From a bacterium D16-36 (lineage in GTDB: Bacteria > Bacillota > Clostridia > Lachnospirales > Lachnospiraceae): a DNA stretch of 44,638 nt. Shown here one piece after another: positions 15,043-23,609 of the stretch (position 1 is the first letter of the stretch; each line of letters begins with the position of its first letter). The notes beneath the pieces were generated by a model. That model made no database searches and was not told the DNA's origin. It saw only the letters and a list, made by a program, of their open reading frames with translations. The stretch lies in assembly GCA_003611745.1 (NCBI GenBank), contig RAYF01000013.1, forward strand, positions 1-44,638, in the 5' to 3' direction. A program made the position numbers and the translations under genes.

Positions 15043-18039
15043 TTATTTTACTGTCACCTTAACTCTGGCCCTCACCCCATTTAGGGCAGTAATATAAATA
15101 TAACAAATGCCCTTTTTCTTTGTTTCTATTTTTCCCTTAGCCGTTACTGTCGCGATTTCTGTGTCCGTCGAAAGAAAACGCAGGGAAGGCCCATGTGATT
15201 TAGAAAGCAGTTTTTTCTTTTTGGACTGCTTTACAACCTCTGCCTCAATCCGGCTGGATTTTCCACTCTTGAGGATAACAGACTTTGGCGATACTTTAAC
15301 TTTCTTCGCATTGGTAAAGGTTTTATTTTTCTTTCCCGCTATGTGGAATGTCTGGCTGCTTGCCAGATTAACTTTCCTGCCCTTTACCAATTTATATGCC
15401 TTTATTTTTATCTTATAGCTCTTACTCCCGTCAAGCAGGCTTCCAGCAATGCCTGTCATGGAATCTGGTATTGTTCTGCCCTTTATTGACTTGATCAGCG
15501 ATTTGGAATTTAATTCCTTTCCACACCGTTCTCCAAAAACGTCAAACCCATCTGTTCCGGGTACTTTCCACCACAACACGGTTAATTTCTTTTCCGGTCT
15601 AGATGAAGGAACCGCTGCAGTCGGCTTTGGCGTTACAGACGGCTCAACAGATGAGGTTGGCATCTGCGTCGGGCTGGCAGACACCATCGGTACTGCTGTC
15701 GGACTAGCAGACGCGCCAGGCACTGTTGGGCTTGTAGATACAGCAGGCACTGATGTCGGCACGGCGGACCAAATTGGAACCGGTATAGGATTGGCTGTTG
15801 GTATCGGTACAGGTTTCTGTTTCTTCGCTGCCGCCTGCAGGGTAATGGCAGCATTTGCAGTTGGAATTCCCGATACCGTAATCCGGCTGTCATTCTTTCT
15901 TGTCACCACAATACCATTCTGGCCAGCGGTATGATAATCATCTGGAAAATAATATCCATCCCCTGCTGTGTATTCAACCTCTGTTATTGCCTCGCCGTCT
16001 TTGACTTTTTGCTGTATTTCACCATTTCCTGCTGCCTCGGAACGGATAATGCCGCTGTTCTCCGGATTCGTTATAGTAACAGTATATCTCGCAAGTACAG
16101 TTATTTCCACCGTTTTACCCGCGGCATTAGTATCCGTTTCTTTATAACGTACCTCATAGGTTCCCGGTTCGACCCGTGTTACATCGTCTGCGCAGTCCGC
16201 CCATTCCGTACTGTCTCCATCCGCTGGTTTGATACGATATTCCATCGCTGTATCTGTTCCTGTAATCTGCCCTTCTGCCTCACCGATCCCTTCCGGTGCC
16301 GGCAGGCTCTCCTTTGCTGCCGCTGCAGGCAGGACAATGACGGCATCCCCGGCCGGATTTCCTGATACAGTAATCTGGCTGAAACTGTTTCTCGTTACCA
16401 TAATCCCATTTACTTCAGGCACACTATAATTTTTAGGAAAATAATATCCACTATCCGCTGTATATACTACCGGTGTGTAACTCCCACCAGCTTTCAGCAC
16501 TCCCTGCCTTTCAGCCCCATTAGCACCTTCTGCAGCATACGTAATATGGCTGCCCGCCGGATTGGTAATGGAAACATCATACGTATCCCCCACTGTAATC
16601 GGTATACCAGCCATATTGCTGGCATAATCTGTCAGGTTCCGGCCAGGTGCAGAGTTGACATCTTCGGCAAAAATATTTAATGTATATTCCCCGTATGGAA
16701 TCCCAGCCGGGATGGCAACCACAATCTGGCTGGCATCTGCATCTGCAACCTTGCCGTAAGCTGCTGCCGTATTCTTCTTATCTATCAGCATAGCAGAAAT
16801 CTGTGTATATTCCACACCATCTCCTGCCGTACCTGCATCAGTAATATCCACAGCAACCTCTCCGCCCGGCCTTACTGCACCCGATTCACTGCTCTTTCTT
16901 GATGCCATAAAACCGCTGCCGCCCGCAACCGTCAGATTCCACTCTTTAGAACAGCTATCTGATGTCATAGCAAAAGAGGAAGTTTTGTCTGTTCCGCTTG
17001 CGGATGTAAAACTTACAGATGACAGATTGAGGTTAAAAGCGGGCGCAACCCCGACCCTGACTTCATCCCCACTGGAGTAATGACCATCTACATTGCCTGC
17101 CCAAAGCCATCCGGTACAATCAACAATACTGGCACTAAAACTACTGTCAGTAACACGCGAGCGCAGCCACCAGTCCTTATTTTCAGCATTTGGCGCACAT
17201 ATATTCTTATCCGCCGCATAATCCGTCGCTGTTAATTTTCTTGTATTGCTATCCCCCCATCCGGTTTGATGATAAAACCCATAGGAACTGCCGTTTGCCT
17301 CCTCCGCACTCAGCACAAATATTCTGTCTTCCAAGCCGCCCTGTGACAGACCTGAATTATCCTTTATCAGTGTTTTTATTTCCACAGTATCATTTTCAGG
17401 CTTACTGCTAACCGCAATTGCCTTCTTCTCCGGCCCGTCAAAAGCAGTGCCCCGAAAACCGCCTGCCGGGTACGGGCCGTCAAATAATTCTGAATTCAGC
17501 CATTTTCTCAGGTTGCTGGTTGCGTAAATGCCGCCATCTTTTTGGCTTTCATTAAAATTTACCCATTCCAGCACCTTATCGGCCATCAAAAACATCGTAT
17601 GGGATTCTGCATCATTTTCTGCATTAAAGTCCTGCGTGTCCGCATCAAGCACACGCCATTTAATCGGCTCTGTCTTGTAACCGCCATCTGGATCTGAACT
17701 TTGCTGGTAGTTTCCATAATGGACATAGCTCCCACTCTTTACCACATTGCCGTCTGCATCCTTCTCCTCCCCCCAGTTATTCTGCGCGGCATCCTTTGCT
17801 GCAATCTGCGAGTTATTAGGCTGCCCCGGATCGCTTATACCAGCTATGGCAAAACTTCCGTCCTCCTGTTTCACGTTTAGGTTAATATTTTTCTCCTCAG
17901 CTATCCCAGATATCCCTGTTGCGCTGTCTGCCTTTACATAGACTGTTTTAAATGGCAGCCCGTGGCTGGTAAACAGCAAAGAGATGACGGTCAGTACCGT
18001 AACCGTTCTCCGCCCTTGTCGTTTCATATTTTGTTTCAT
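15043..18039 (-). CDS. Large secreted, modular surface protein
   Basis: A 998-residue exported protein. Start ATG 18039 has GGAG 9 bases upstream; a basic N-terminus and hydrophobic segment give a signal peptide of about 35-40 residues. About residues 105-340 look like a DUF6273-type domain (YVHYGNYQQ..., IKWRVLDA, WWLRSR, GVAPAFNLNL). Two related modules (about 483-570 and 653-735) each contain ITNP, GYYFP, NGI-VTR and ITVSG. A Pro/Thr/Ser-rich linker (about 740-813) follows, and the C-terminus (about 910-998) is a BIG2-like Ig domain ending TALNGVRARVKVTVK. No sortase motif is seen. The promoter overlaps direct repeats that fit LytTR binding, and the gene sits between the kinase and regulator genes, so it is the probable output of that system. 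Adhesion or carbohydrate contact is a guess. Confidence 0.85.
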   Translation of the reverse strand: MKQNMKRQGRRTVTVLTVISLLFTSHGLPFKTVYVKADSATGISGIAEEKNINLNVKQEDGSFAIAGISDPGQPNNSQIAAKDAAQNNWGEEKDADGNVVKSGSYVHYGNYQQSSDPDGGYKTEPIKWRVLDADTQDFNAENDAESHTMFLMADKVLEWVNFNESQKDGGIYATSNLRKWLNSELFDGPYPAGGFRGTAFDGPEKKAIAVSSKPENDTVEIKTLIKDNSGLSQGGLEDRIFVLSAEEANGSSYGFYHQTGWGDSNTRKLTATDYAADKNICAPNAENKDWWLRSRVTDSSFSASIVDCTGWLWAGNVDGHYSSGDEVRVGVAPAFNLNLSSVSFTSASGTDKTSSFAMTSDSCSKEWNLTVAGGSGFMASRKSSESGAVRPGGEVAVDITDAGTAGDGVEYTQISAMLIDKKNTAAAYGKVADADASQIVVAIPAGIPYGEYTLNIFAEDVNSAPGRNLTDYASNMAGIPITVGDTYDVSITNPAGSHITYAAEGANGAERQGVLKAGGSYTPVVYTADSGYYFPKNYSVPEVNGIMVTRNSFSQITVSGNPAGDAVIVLPAAAAKESLPAPEGIGEAEGQITGTDTAMEYRIKPADGDSTEWADCADDVTRVEPGTYEVRYKETDTNAAGKTVEITVLARYTVTITNPENSGIIRSEAAGNGEIQQKVKDGEAITEVEYTAGDGYYFPDDYHTAGQNGIVVTRKNDSRITVSGIPTANAAITLQAAAKKQKPVPIPTANPIPVPIWSAVPTSVPAVSTSPTVPGASASPTAVPMVSASPTQMPTSSVEPSVTPKPTAAVPSSRPEKKLTVLWWKVPGTDGFDVFGERCGKELNSKSLIKSIKGRTIPDSMTGIAGSLLDGSKSYKIKIKAYKLVKGRKVNLASSQTFHIAGKKNKTFTNAKKVKVSPKSVILKSGKSSRIEAEVVKQSKKKKLLSKSHGPSLRFLSTDTEIATVTAKGKIETKKKGICYIYITALNGVRARVKVTVK

Positions 18040-18091
18040 ATGCTGAATCTCCTTCATTTTTTATATTGCCAAAACTATCTTAATGGATTCT

Positions 18092-18141
18092 ATTATCATT
18101 TTAAACAGAAGTGGGATAAACCGAAACAAAATGGGATAAAC
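18092..18141 (-). promoter_or_regulatory. Promoter with LytTR-type direct repeats
   Basis: On the minus strand, GATAAT (18097-18092) and a weak -35 TTTATC (18120-18115) are 17 bp apart. The -35 lies inside the first of two direct repeats, which read GTTTATCCCA on the minus strand, at 18112-18121 and 18132-18141, spaced 20 bp. LytTR regulators typically bind two short direct repeats about two helical turns apart, overlapping or just upstream of a poor -35, and activate. The arrangement therefore supports control of the surface-protein gene by the adjacent LytTR regulator. Confidence 0.5.
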
Positions 18142-18152
18142 TGCAGCGTACC

Positions 18153-18190
18153 GCTCAGACATGCTTCGGGTCGCATATTCCATCAAAATC
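18153..18190. repeat. Fossil of the palindromic repeat core
   Basis: GCTCAGACA, then CGCATATTCCATCAAA, matches the core of repeat copies A (about 155-205) and B, with several substitutions and small gaps. The terminal repeats are absent. A short, decayed fragment of the same element family in the divergent promoter region is likely, but the match is short. Confidence 0.4.
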
Positions 18191-18221
18191 CACAAAGCAG
18201 GAAAAACCAGATACTAAGTAA

Positions 18222-18250
18222 TTGTCATTTTTTCTCGTCTATGTTATGAT
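18222..18250 (+). promoter_or_regulatory. Promoter of the LytTR regulator gene
   Basis: TTGTCA (18222-18227) and TATGAT (18245-18250), spacer 17 bp. It lies about 90 bp from the translation start and about 80 bp from the direct repeats that may bind the gene's own product. Confidence 0.55.
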
Positions 18251-18339
18251 TTTGTTGGTTTTTATACCATTTTGAAATTTAAGAAATACTTTGCCGCACT
18301 GGCTTTGAATCGTAATATCTGCCGGAAAGGGGATTTTTT

Positions 18340-19119
18340 ATGGATAAATTACATTTAGACATTGCAATTGTGGATGATCTGCAGGCTGAAATAGATTCTT
18401 TTCATTCGATTCTGGCTGACTATGCTGCAGCGAACCAGACGCAGCTTACCCTGCACTGCTTCCACTGCGCTGAGGAACTGCTTAAAGATTACCGCCCCTT
18501 TGCTTACACGGCTATTTTCATTGATATCTACATGGATAGAATGACTGGTATAGAAGCAGCTGAAAAGATTCGTGCCATAGACAGCGATACACTGATTATT
18601 TTCCTCACTGTCAGCAAAGGGCATATGTCAGATGCCTTCCGCTTCCACGCCTATGACTATATCAATAAACCAGCAGATAGGAAACGGCTCTTCTCTGTTA
18701 TGGACGATATCCTAAAACGGTACACCGTAATTTCTGGCTCCCCGAAGCTTACCTTTTCCAGCCATCGGAAAGAGCACAGTATTTTGTATTCAGATATTAT
18801 GTTTGTCCGTTCACAGGCAAATTACCTTGAAATCACAGACAGCTTTGGAAATACTTATAAGACACGGATGACATTCTCCTCCATAAAAGACAAGCTGGAC
18901 GAAGTCAATCATTTTCTACAACTTTTGCGCGGGCTTCTTGTCAATATGGATTATATCACCGATTTTGACAATGAGACCTGCCGTCTGAAAGGAAATATCA
19001 GCCTGCCAATCAATGTCCGAAATGCAAAGAAGATTGAGCAGGTCTGGCACAACTATATGTTTAACAAAATCCGCAGGGAACAAAGGGAACATTCAAACAT
19101 CGGCCCTTTCCTAACCTGA
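18340..19119 (+). CDS. LytTR family response regulator (AgrA-like)
   Basis: A 259-residue regulator. The receiver domain has the acidic pair D12/D13, phospho-acceptor D62 in AIFIDIYMD, and a conserved Lys in INKPADRK. The C-terminal half (about 140-240) is a LytTR DNA-binding domain (KEHSILYSDIMFVRSQANYL, then FLQLLRGLLVNMDYI). RBS AAAGGGGA lies before ATG 18340. It is divergent from the surface-protein gene, and the matching GHKL kinase lies beyond that gene at 13652-14983. Such systems act in the cytoplasm on tandem direct repeats. Confidence 0.92.
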   Translation: MDKLHLDIAIVDDLQAEIDSFHSILADYAAANQTQLTLHCFHCAEELLKDYRPFAYTAIFIDIYMDRMTGIEAAEKIRAIDSDTLIIFLTVSKGHMSDAFRFHAYDYINKPADRKRLFSVMDDILKRYTVISGSPKLTFSSHRKEHSILYSDIMFVRSQANYLEITDSFGNTYKTRMTFSSIKDKLDEVNHFLQLLRGLLVNMDYITDFDNETCRLKGNISLPINVRNAKKIEQVWHNYMFNKIRREQREHSNIGPFLT

Positions 19120-19144
19120 ATACCCAGAATTAAGAAAGGGCCGA
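19100..19144. terminator. Inverted repeat between convergent genes
   Basis: Arms 19100-19110 and 19134-19144 are perfect 11-base complements (TCGGCCCTTTC / GAAAGGGCCGA). The left arm lies in the last codons of the LytTR gene. There is no clear T-run on either side, so it may be a weak bidirectional terminator or an RNA-stabilising stem. Confidence 0.45.
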
Positions 19145-19198
19145 GAATGATAACTTTTCTAATAACTATTTTCTCTATTTTAATGGCAAGTTCTTGAA

Positions 19199-20377
19199 TT
19201 AGTGGTGGAACAGGCGCAGTCCTGTAAAGCACATAGCAATCCCATGCTTATTACATGCCTCAATCACTTCCCCATCGCGGATGGAGCCGCCCGGCTGCGC
19301 AATATACCTTACCCCGCTGCGGTAAGCACGCTCTACATTGTCACTAAACGGGAAAAATGCATCGGAACCAAGGGTTATACCTTCCGCTTTCGACAGCCAG
19401 TCTTTCTTCTCCTCCTTCGTAAAGACCAGAGGCTTCTCAGTAAATACCCTCTCCCACTCGCCATCAGCCAGAACATCCATATAATCCTCGCCAATATATA
19501 AATCAATTGCATTGTCGCGGTCTGCACGCTTCATATCTTCCTTAAACGGCAGATTCAGCACCTGCGGAGACTGGCGCAGCAACCAATTATCTGCTTTGCC
19601 CCCTGCAAGGCGTGTGCAATGAATGCGGGACTGCTGCCCTGCACCGATACCGATTGCCTGCCCGCCCTTCACATAGCACACCGAATTTGACTGGGTATAT
19701 TTTAAAGTAATCATGGCGATTGCCATATCTATTTTGGCAGATTCCGGAATCTCCTTGTTTTCCGTAACTACATTGCCAAAGAATTCATCATTGATATTCA
19801 GTTCATTGCGCCCCTGCTCAAAAGTGATTCCAAAGACCTCTTTGCGCTCGACAGGGTTCGGTACATAGTTTTCATCTATCTGGATAATAGCATAACTGCC
19901 CTTCTTTTTCTCTTTCAACAGCTCCAGAGCCTCCGGTTCATATCCCGGCGCAATAATACCGTCCGAAAATTCCCTTTTAATCACTTTTGCCGCAGACACA
20001 TCACAGACATCCGACAGCGCAATAAAGTCACCGTAGGACGACATGCGGTCCGCCCCTCTTGCCCTTGCGTATGCGCTGGCAAGCGGAGATAATTCTCCCA
20101 GATCATCTACCCAGTAAATCTTTGCCTCCACCTCACTTAATGGAAGCCCTACAGCTGCGCCCGCCGGCGACACATGCTTAAATGATGTTGCTGCCGGTAA
20201 CCCGGTTGCCTTCTTTAACTCCTTCACAAGCTGCCATCCATTGAATGCATCTAAAAAATTAATGTAACCCGGTTTTCCGTTTAATACTTGTATCGGCAGT
20301 TCAGATCCATCATTCATAAAAATCCTAGACGGTCTCTGGTTTGGGTTGCATCCATATTTCAATTCTAATTCTTTCAT
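19199..20377 (-). CDS. purH: Stand-alone AICAR formyltransferase (PurH C-terminal type)
   Basis: A 392-residue enzyme equivalent to the AICAR transformylase half of PurH. It transfers a formyl group from 10-formyl-THF to AICAR, the penultimate step of IMP synthesis. The catalytic Lys-His pair is visible in SFKHVSPAG (K67, H68), as is the conserved region GAGQQSRIHCTRLAGGKADNW. The MGS-like IMP cyclohydrolase domain that forms the N-terminus of normal PurH (about 200 residues) is missing, and the protein starts directly with the transformylase fold. The next gene upstream supplies a different cyclohydrolase, so the two enzymes complete the pathway. RBS GAGGT lies 6 bases before the ATG. The symbol refers to this half only. 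Confidence 0.9.
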   Translation of the reverse strand: MKELELKYGCNPNQRPSRIFMNDGSELPIQVLNGKPGYINFLDAFNGWQLVKELKKATGLPAATSFKHVSPAGAAVGLPLSEVEAKIYWVDDLGELSPLASAYARARGADRMSSYGDFIALSDVCDVSAAKVIKREFSDGIIAPGYEPEALELLKEKKKGSYAIIQIDENYVPNPVERKEVFGITFEQGRNELNINDEFFGNVVTENKEIPESAKIDMAIAMITLKYTQSNSVCYVKGGQAIGIGAGQQSRIHCTRLAGGKADNWLLRQSPQVLNLPFKEDMKRADRDNAIDLYIGEDYMDVLADGEWERVFTEKPLVFTKEEKKDWLSKAEGITLGSDAFFPFSDNVERAYRSGVRYIAQPGGSIRDGEVIEACNKHGIAMCFTGLRLFHH

Positions 20378-20474
20378 AAATTTACCTCATTTCTGTGCTG
20401 TTGTTTTAATTTTCCGGACAAAATAATGCTAATTCAGTGGCAACGCTTTTTGCTGCCAAAAATCATGTCTCAAA

Positions 20475-21188
20475 TTATATGTTCTTATTTACTATTTTGG
20501 ACTGTGTTTTCCCCGTGCCAATCTCAATATAACGGACAAATAGAGATACCTTGTTATCTTCATTCAGGCTGTTCCAGAGCATATCAGTAAACGCATCCAT
20601 ATCATCCTGAATTTCTACTAACTCCGGCTCCCCCTCAAAACTTGGAAGAGGGTTTCCATCCCCCATATATGTATGGATAAAATGCCCTTCCCCAGCCAAA
20701 GGGCTGTTATAAGAAAATGTATAGCGGCTGCAGGAATCCGGATTTCCATTGCTGCTCTTTAAAATAGACATCGCATAATTATATTCCCCATTTTCAATAT
20801 GCATGATACCGGAAATCCGTGGAGTATAGTTTGGCGCATCCGGTTCAAATGTCCTTGTCCTCAATGCCTGCTCAAATGTCTGCTGCTTGTCCATCATCTC
20901 ATAAATTGTATCTGTCTGGTCGCCATTTGTTACAATTGTCTTATTGCCAAGCACACGGACAGGGGCATAGATAATCAGGCTGGGGTCGCTTAGCTTAGAT
21001 GGGTCAAACGCCTCCGTGCGGATTCCATCCCCTTCTTCCACAAAAATCCTGTTTCTGCTGTTCTCGCTTCTTCCCATAATGAAATAAGCTGTCACCGCAT
21101 ACTTCCCATCCTTAGATTTGCCGATAATAATTCCCCTTCCCGGATACGCATTCTCTTTTAATATCTTCTCCAGTGATACCATCTGCAT
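20475..21188 (-). CDS. purO: IMP cyclohydrolase, archaeal PurO type
   Basis: A 237-residue protein related to the archaeal PurO family of IMP cyclohydrolases, which close the FAICAR ring to form IMP and are unrelated to the PurH N-terminal domain. Recognisable parts are NAYPGRGIIIGKSKDGKYAV, the TNGDQTDTIYE segment (archaeal members have NG-HTDTI), NYTPRISG and the AF-RNP-like FDPSKLSDPSLI region. ATG 21188 has GGAGA 8 bases upstream. It lies 97 bp upstream of the stand-alone AICAR formyltransferase on the same strand; together they catalyse the last two steps of purine synthesis. Confidence 0.85.
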   Translation of the reverse strand: MQMVSLEKILKENAYPGRGIIIGKSKDGKYAVTAYFIMGRSENSRNRIFVEEGDGIRTEAFDPSKLSDPSLIIYAPVRVLGNKTIVTNGDQTDTIYEMMDKQQTFEQALRTRTFEPDAPNYTPRISGIMHIENGEYNYAMSILKSSNGNPDSCSRYTFSYNSPLAGEGHFIHTYMGDGNPLPSFEGEPELVEIQDDMDAFTDMLWNSLNEDNKVSLFVRYIEIGTGKTQSKIVNKNI

Positions 21189-21276
21189 ACTGTTCTCTCC
21201 TTTTCTTTATAAACAACATGTGCACCTATGTGGAACGATTGTAAGAATGAATTTTCAAACACGCTTTAAGGATAAA

Positions 21277-22974
21277 CTATTTTGGAATTTTTTTCAATTC
21301 CTTTTTCGAAAAAACTGCCTCTTTCATTTCCCCGGTAATCTCCCTGCCGCCCCCTTCATACCACTGCTCTGCAAATTCATCAAAATACTTCAGTGGTTTC
21401 TGCCCTGTGACAATCTGAAGATATGCTTCCTTCTCCATCTGCTTTAACTTCCACCACTTCCGCTTCATAGAAGGCGTATCGCCGATATGCACAGCATCTA
21501 CCGCCTTAATCTTTCCCTCTGTCAAGATAGCACATGCCGTGATTCTTGAAGTATAGGCCGCCCAGTCCTCCCACGATGCAGACTTTCCCTGCCTCTGATA
21601 GCGGTAACAGCTCTTATAGTAAGCCCCTTCCAGCAATCCAAGCTCCGATGTATCTTTCCTGCCGGACAGCGTATCATCCAAATCATGATAACACCTAAGA
21701 AGGGCGTCATAATAGTCCACATTAATTGCAAGGGGCCTCGCAGTCGGATCCACATTCTCCTGATAATACTCTGCAATTTCGGCGGTACCTTCATCGCCAT
21801 ATCTCATTTCATCAAAGAGGACACTGACAATCTTCATCACAATTTCCGGATGCTCATACCCCTTTCTGACCACCACCCACTTCTTTCCCGGCTTCTGTGT
21901 GGCAAAGCTTGTGCTGCCGTCCTTATCCGTCTGAATCAGATACGGCTTCCAGTCAGCATCAGGATTATTCTGCATTGCCTCCATTAATGGGTTATTCGGT
22001 GCCCACCACGGCCCGAAAAAGGATCCGCACCTGCCGGACACAACAGCGTCTGCAATATTATTTGTCCCCCTCAGCAGAAATTTCCTATCAAGGATCCCCT
22101 CCTTATATAACCTGCGCACATGAGCTAACGCCCTTTTTGCCTGCGGCTGTACAGAACCGTAAACCACATTTCCCTTTTTATCTAAAATCCACTGTTTCGG
22201 ATATGCCTTATAACGTGCAAACACAATATCGACCTGATATTCATAGCTGTAATCGCATTCCCCTGTCAACTCCTCGTCACAGGCAAGCCCCATTGTCTGT
22301 CCGGCCCCATTTCCGCCCGGATCCTTTTCCATAAACTCTTTTATAATGTGCTCCACATCTTCTAATGTCTCCGGCGCGGAAAGCCCAAGCTTATCTAACC
22401 AGTCTTTGCGGAGCCAGAGCATACTGACGCTATTGGCAATATTTGTCTCTGGCAGTGCCATTAGCTTCCCATCAAAAGTAGCATTATCTAAAATACTGTC
22501 CCCATAGCTTTTATAAATCTCTTTAATCCTTTTACTGGCACAATTCTCATAAGCGGAGGTCAGATCCTCTATCATATCATTCTCCACCAGCATCTGCAGG
22601 ACAGCGCCGTCATCAATTACCATAACATCAGGAAGTTTCTTAGATGCAATTACCATAGAGACCATCTCGCCAAAATTATCACTTTCCGCCGCCTCAAATA
22701 CGTTCTTATTCTGGATATTAAGCTTTCTTTTCAGATAACGGGTGTAGGCATTATTTTCGTAAGTATCCCCCTCCGGCATATTTGAATTATTTAATCCAGT
22801 CATTTTGCCAAGCGAATATGTTACCGTCTCCCCATAACGCCCAAATGGCGTGGAGGCGGCATCCATATCCTCCCTGACAGCCGCCTGCTCCTTATCTTTC
22901 TTCTCTGTTTTGCTGCATCCGCCAAGAACCACGCCAAGCACCAGCAGCCCCGTTAAAACCATCCATCTTTTCAT
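21277..22974 (-). CDS. Extracellular solute-binding lipoprotein (ABC family 1-like)
   Basis: A 565-residue lipoprotein with a signal peptide and lipobox LGGC (lipidated C20), starting at the ATG at 22974. The body resembles large family-1 substrate-binding proteins of carbohydrate importers (LPDVMVIDDGAVLQMLVEND, LMALPETNIANSVSMLWLRK, WLDKLGLSAPETLEDVE). It probably binds an oligosaccharide or glycan fragment outside the cell. No permease or ATPase gene is adjacent, so it must share a transporter encoded elsewhere or act as an orphan receptor. Alternative upstream ATGs (22986, 22995) would add only 4 to 7 residues before the signal. Confidence 0.85.
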   Translation of the reverse strand: MKRWMVLTGLLVLGVVLGGCSKTEKKDKEQAAVREDMDAASTPFGRYGETVTYSLGKMTGLNNSNMPEGDTYENNAYTRYLKRKLNIQNKNVFEAAESDNFGEMVSMVIASKKLPDVMVIDDGAVLQMLVENDMIEDLTSAYENCASKRIKEIYKSYGDSILDNATFDGKLMALPETNIANSVSMLWLRKDWLDKLGLSAPETLEDVEHIIKEFMEKDPGGNGAGQTMGLACDEELTGECDYSYEYQVDIVFARYKAYPKQWILDKKGNVVYGSVQPQAKRALAHVRRLYKEGILDRKFLLRGTNNIADAVVSGRCGSFFGPWWAPNNPLMEAMQNNPDADWKPYLIQTDKDGSTSFATQKPGKKWVVVRKGYEHPEIVMKIVSVLFDEMRYGDEGTAEIAEYYQENVDPTARPLAINVDYYDALLRCYHDLDDTLSGRKDTSELGLLEGAYYKSCYRYQRQGKSASWEDWAAYTSRITACAILTEGKIKAVDAVHIGDTPSMKRKWWKLKQMEKEAYLQIVTGQKPLKYFDEFAEQWYEGGGREITGEMKEAVFSKKELKKIPK

Positions 22975-23059
22975 CAAAATCCCCATCTCTTCCATATCCA
23001 CAGAATCCACAGAGAAAAATATCCACTGCCTGCCTTCTGCACTGCCGCCCTGCGGTTAT

Positions 23060-23569
23060 CTATTTATCTGCTGGCAGCACCTGCCCCCACGCCCCACAAA
23101 GCCGCTCTATTCCCCATGCAGCGTTCGCCGGGCTGGTGGAAGGCAGTTTTACGATTTCCCTGCCTGTCTGTTCCATTGCATATTTCCGGTATAGGTCGTA
23201 CGCCTTTGCCCCGTTGGCGTAAATCCGCTGAATCGGCGCTTCCGAAAGTATCCTGCCAAAATCATTGACTTCCACATTTCTAATCGAACTGTCGCTTGAA
23301 CCGGCAATGTCACAGGAAGCAATCACATCCCACACCGCAATATGGTTTTCCAATAACATTTTTTTCTTCTCCTCAACTGTCTGCGGCTCCTCCCAGCCAG
23401 TCAGCCGTGATATCACTCTCCAGAAACGGTTCTGTGGATGCCCATAATAAAAATTCTGCTCTCTGGATTTTATTGACGGAAAAGAACCCAGAATCAACAC
23501 CAAACTCCCAGAATCATAAACCGGGGCAAATGTATGTTCAACGTGGCTGTAATTTTCTTTTTTCTCCAT
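23060..23569 (-). CDS. DNA-deoxyinosine glycosylase (UDG superfamily, family 6-like)
   Basis: A 169-residue glycosylase. The motif GSFPS (28-32) followed by FYYGHPQNRFW, and the C-terminal LPSTSPAN (142-149), match the small hypoxanthine-DNA glycosylase group of the uracil-DNA glycosylase superfamily. It removes deaminated adenine (hypoxanthine) from DNA as the first step of base-excision repair. A G/U-type specificity is possible, since the group is close to Mug. RBS GGGGA lies about 7 bases before ATG 23569. It starts 40 bp after aroB and may share its transcript. Confidence 0.85.
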   Translation of the reverse strand: MEKKENYSHVEHTFAPVYDSGSLVLILGSFPSIKSREQNFYYGHPQNRFWRVISRLTGWEEPQTVEEKKKMLLENHIAVWDVIASCDIAGSSDSSIRNVEVNDFGRILSEAPIQRIYANGAKAYDLYRKYAMEQTGREIVKLPSTSPANAAWGIERLCGAWGQVLPADK

Positions 23570-23609
23570 ATAGCTATCCCCTAAACAATCTGCGCTTCCG
23601 CCTGCTCTG

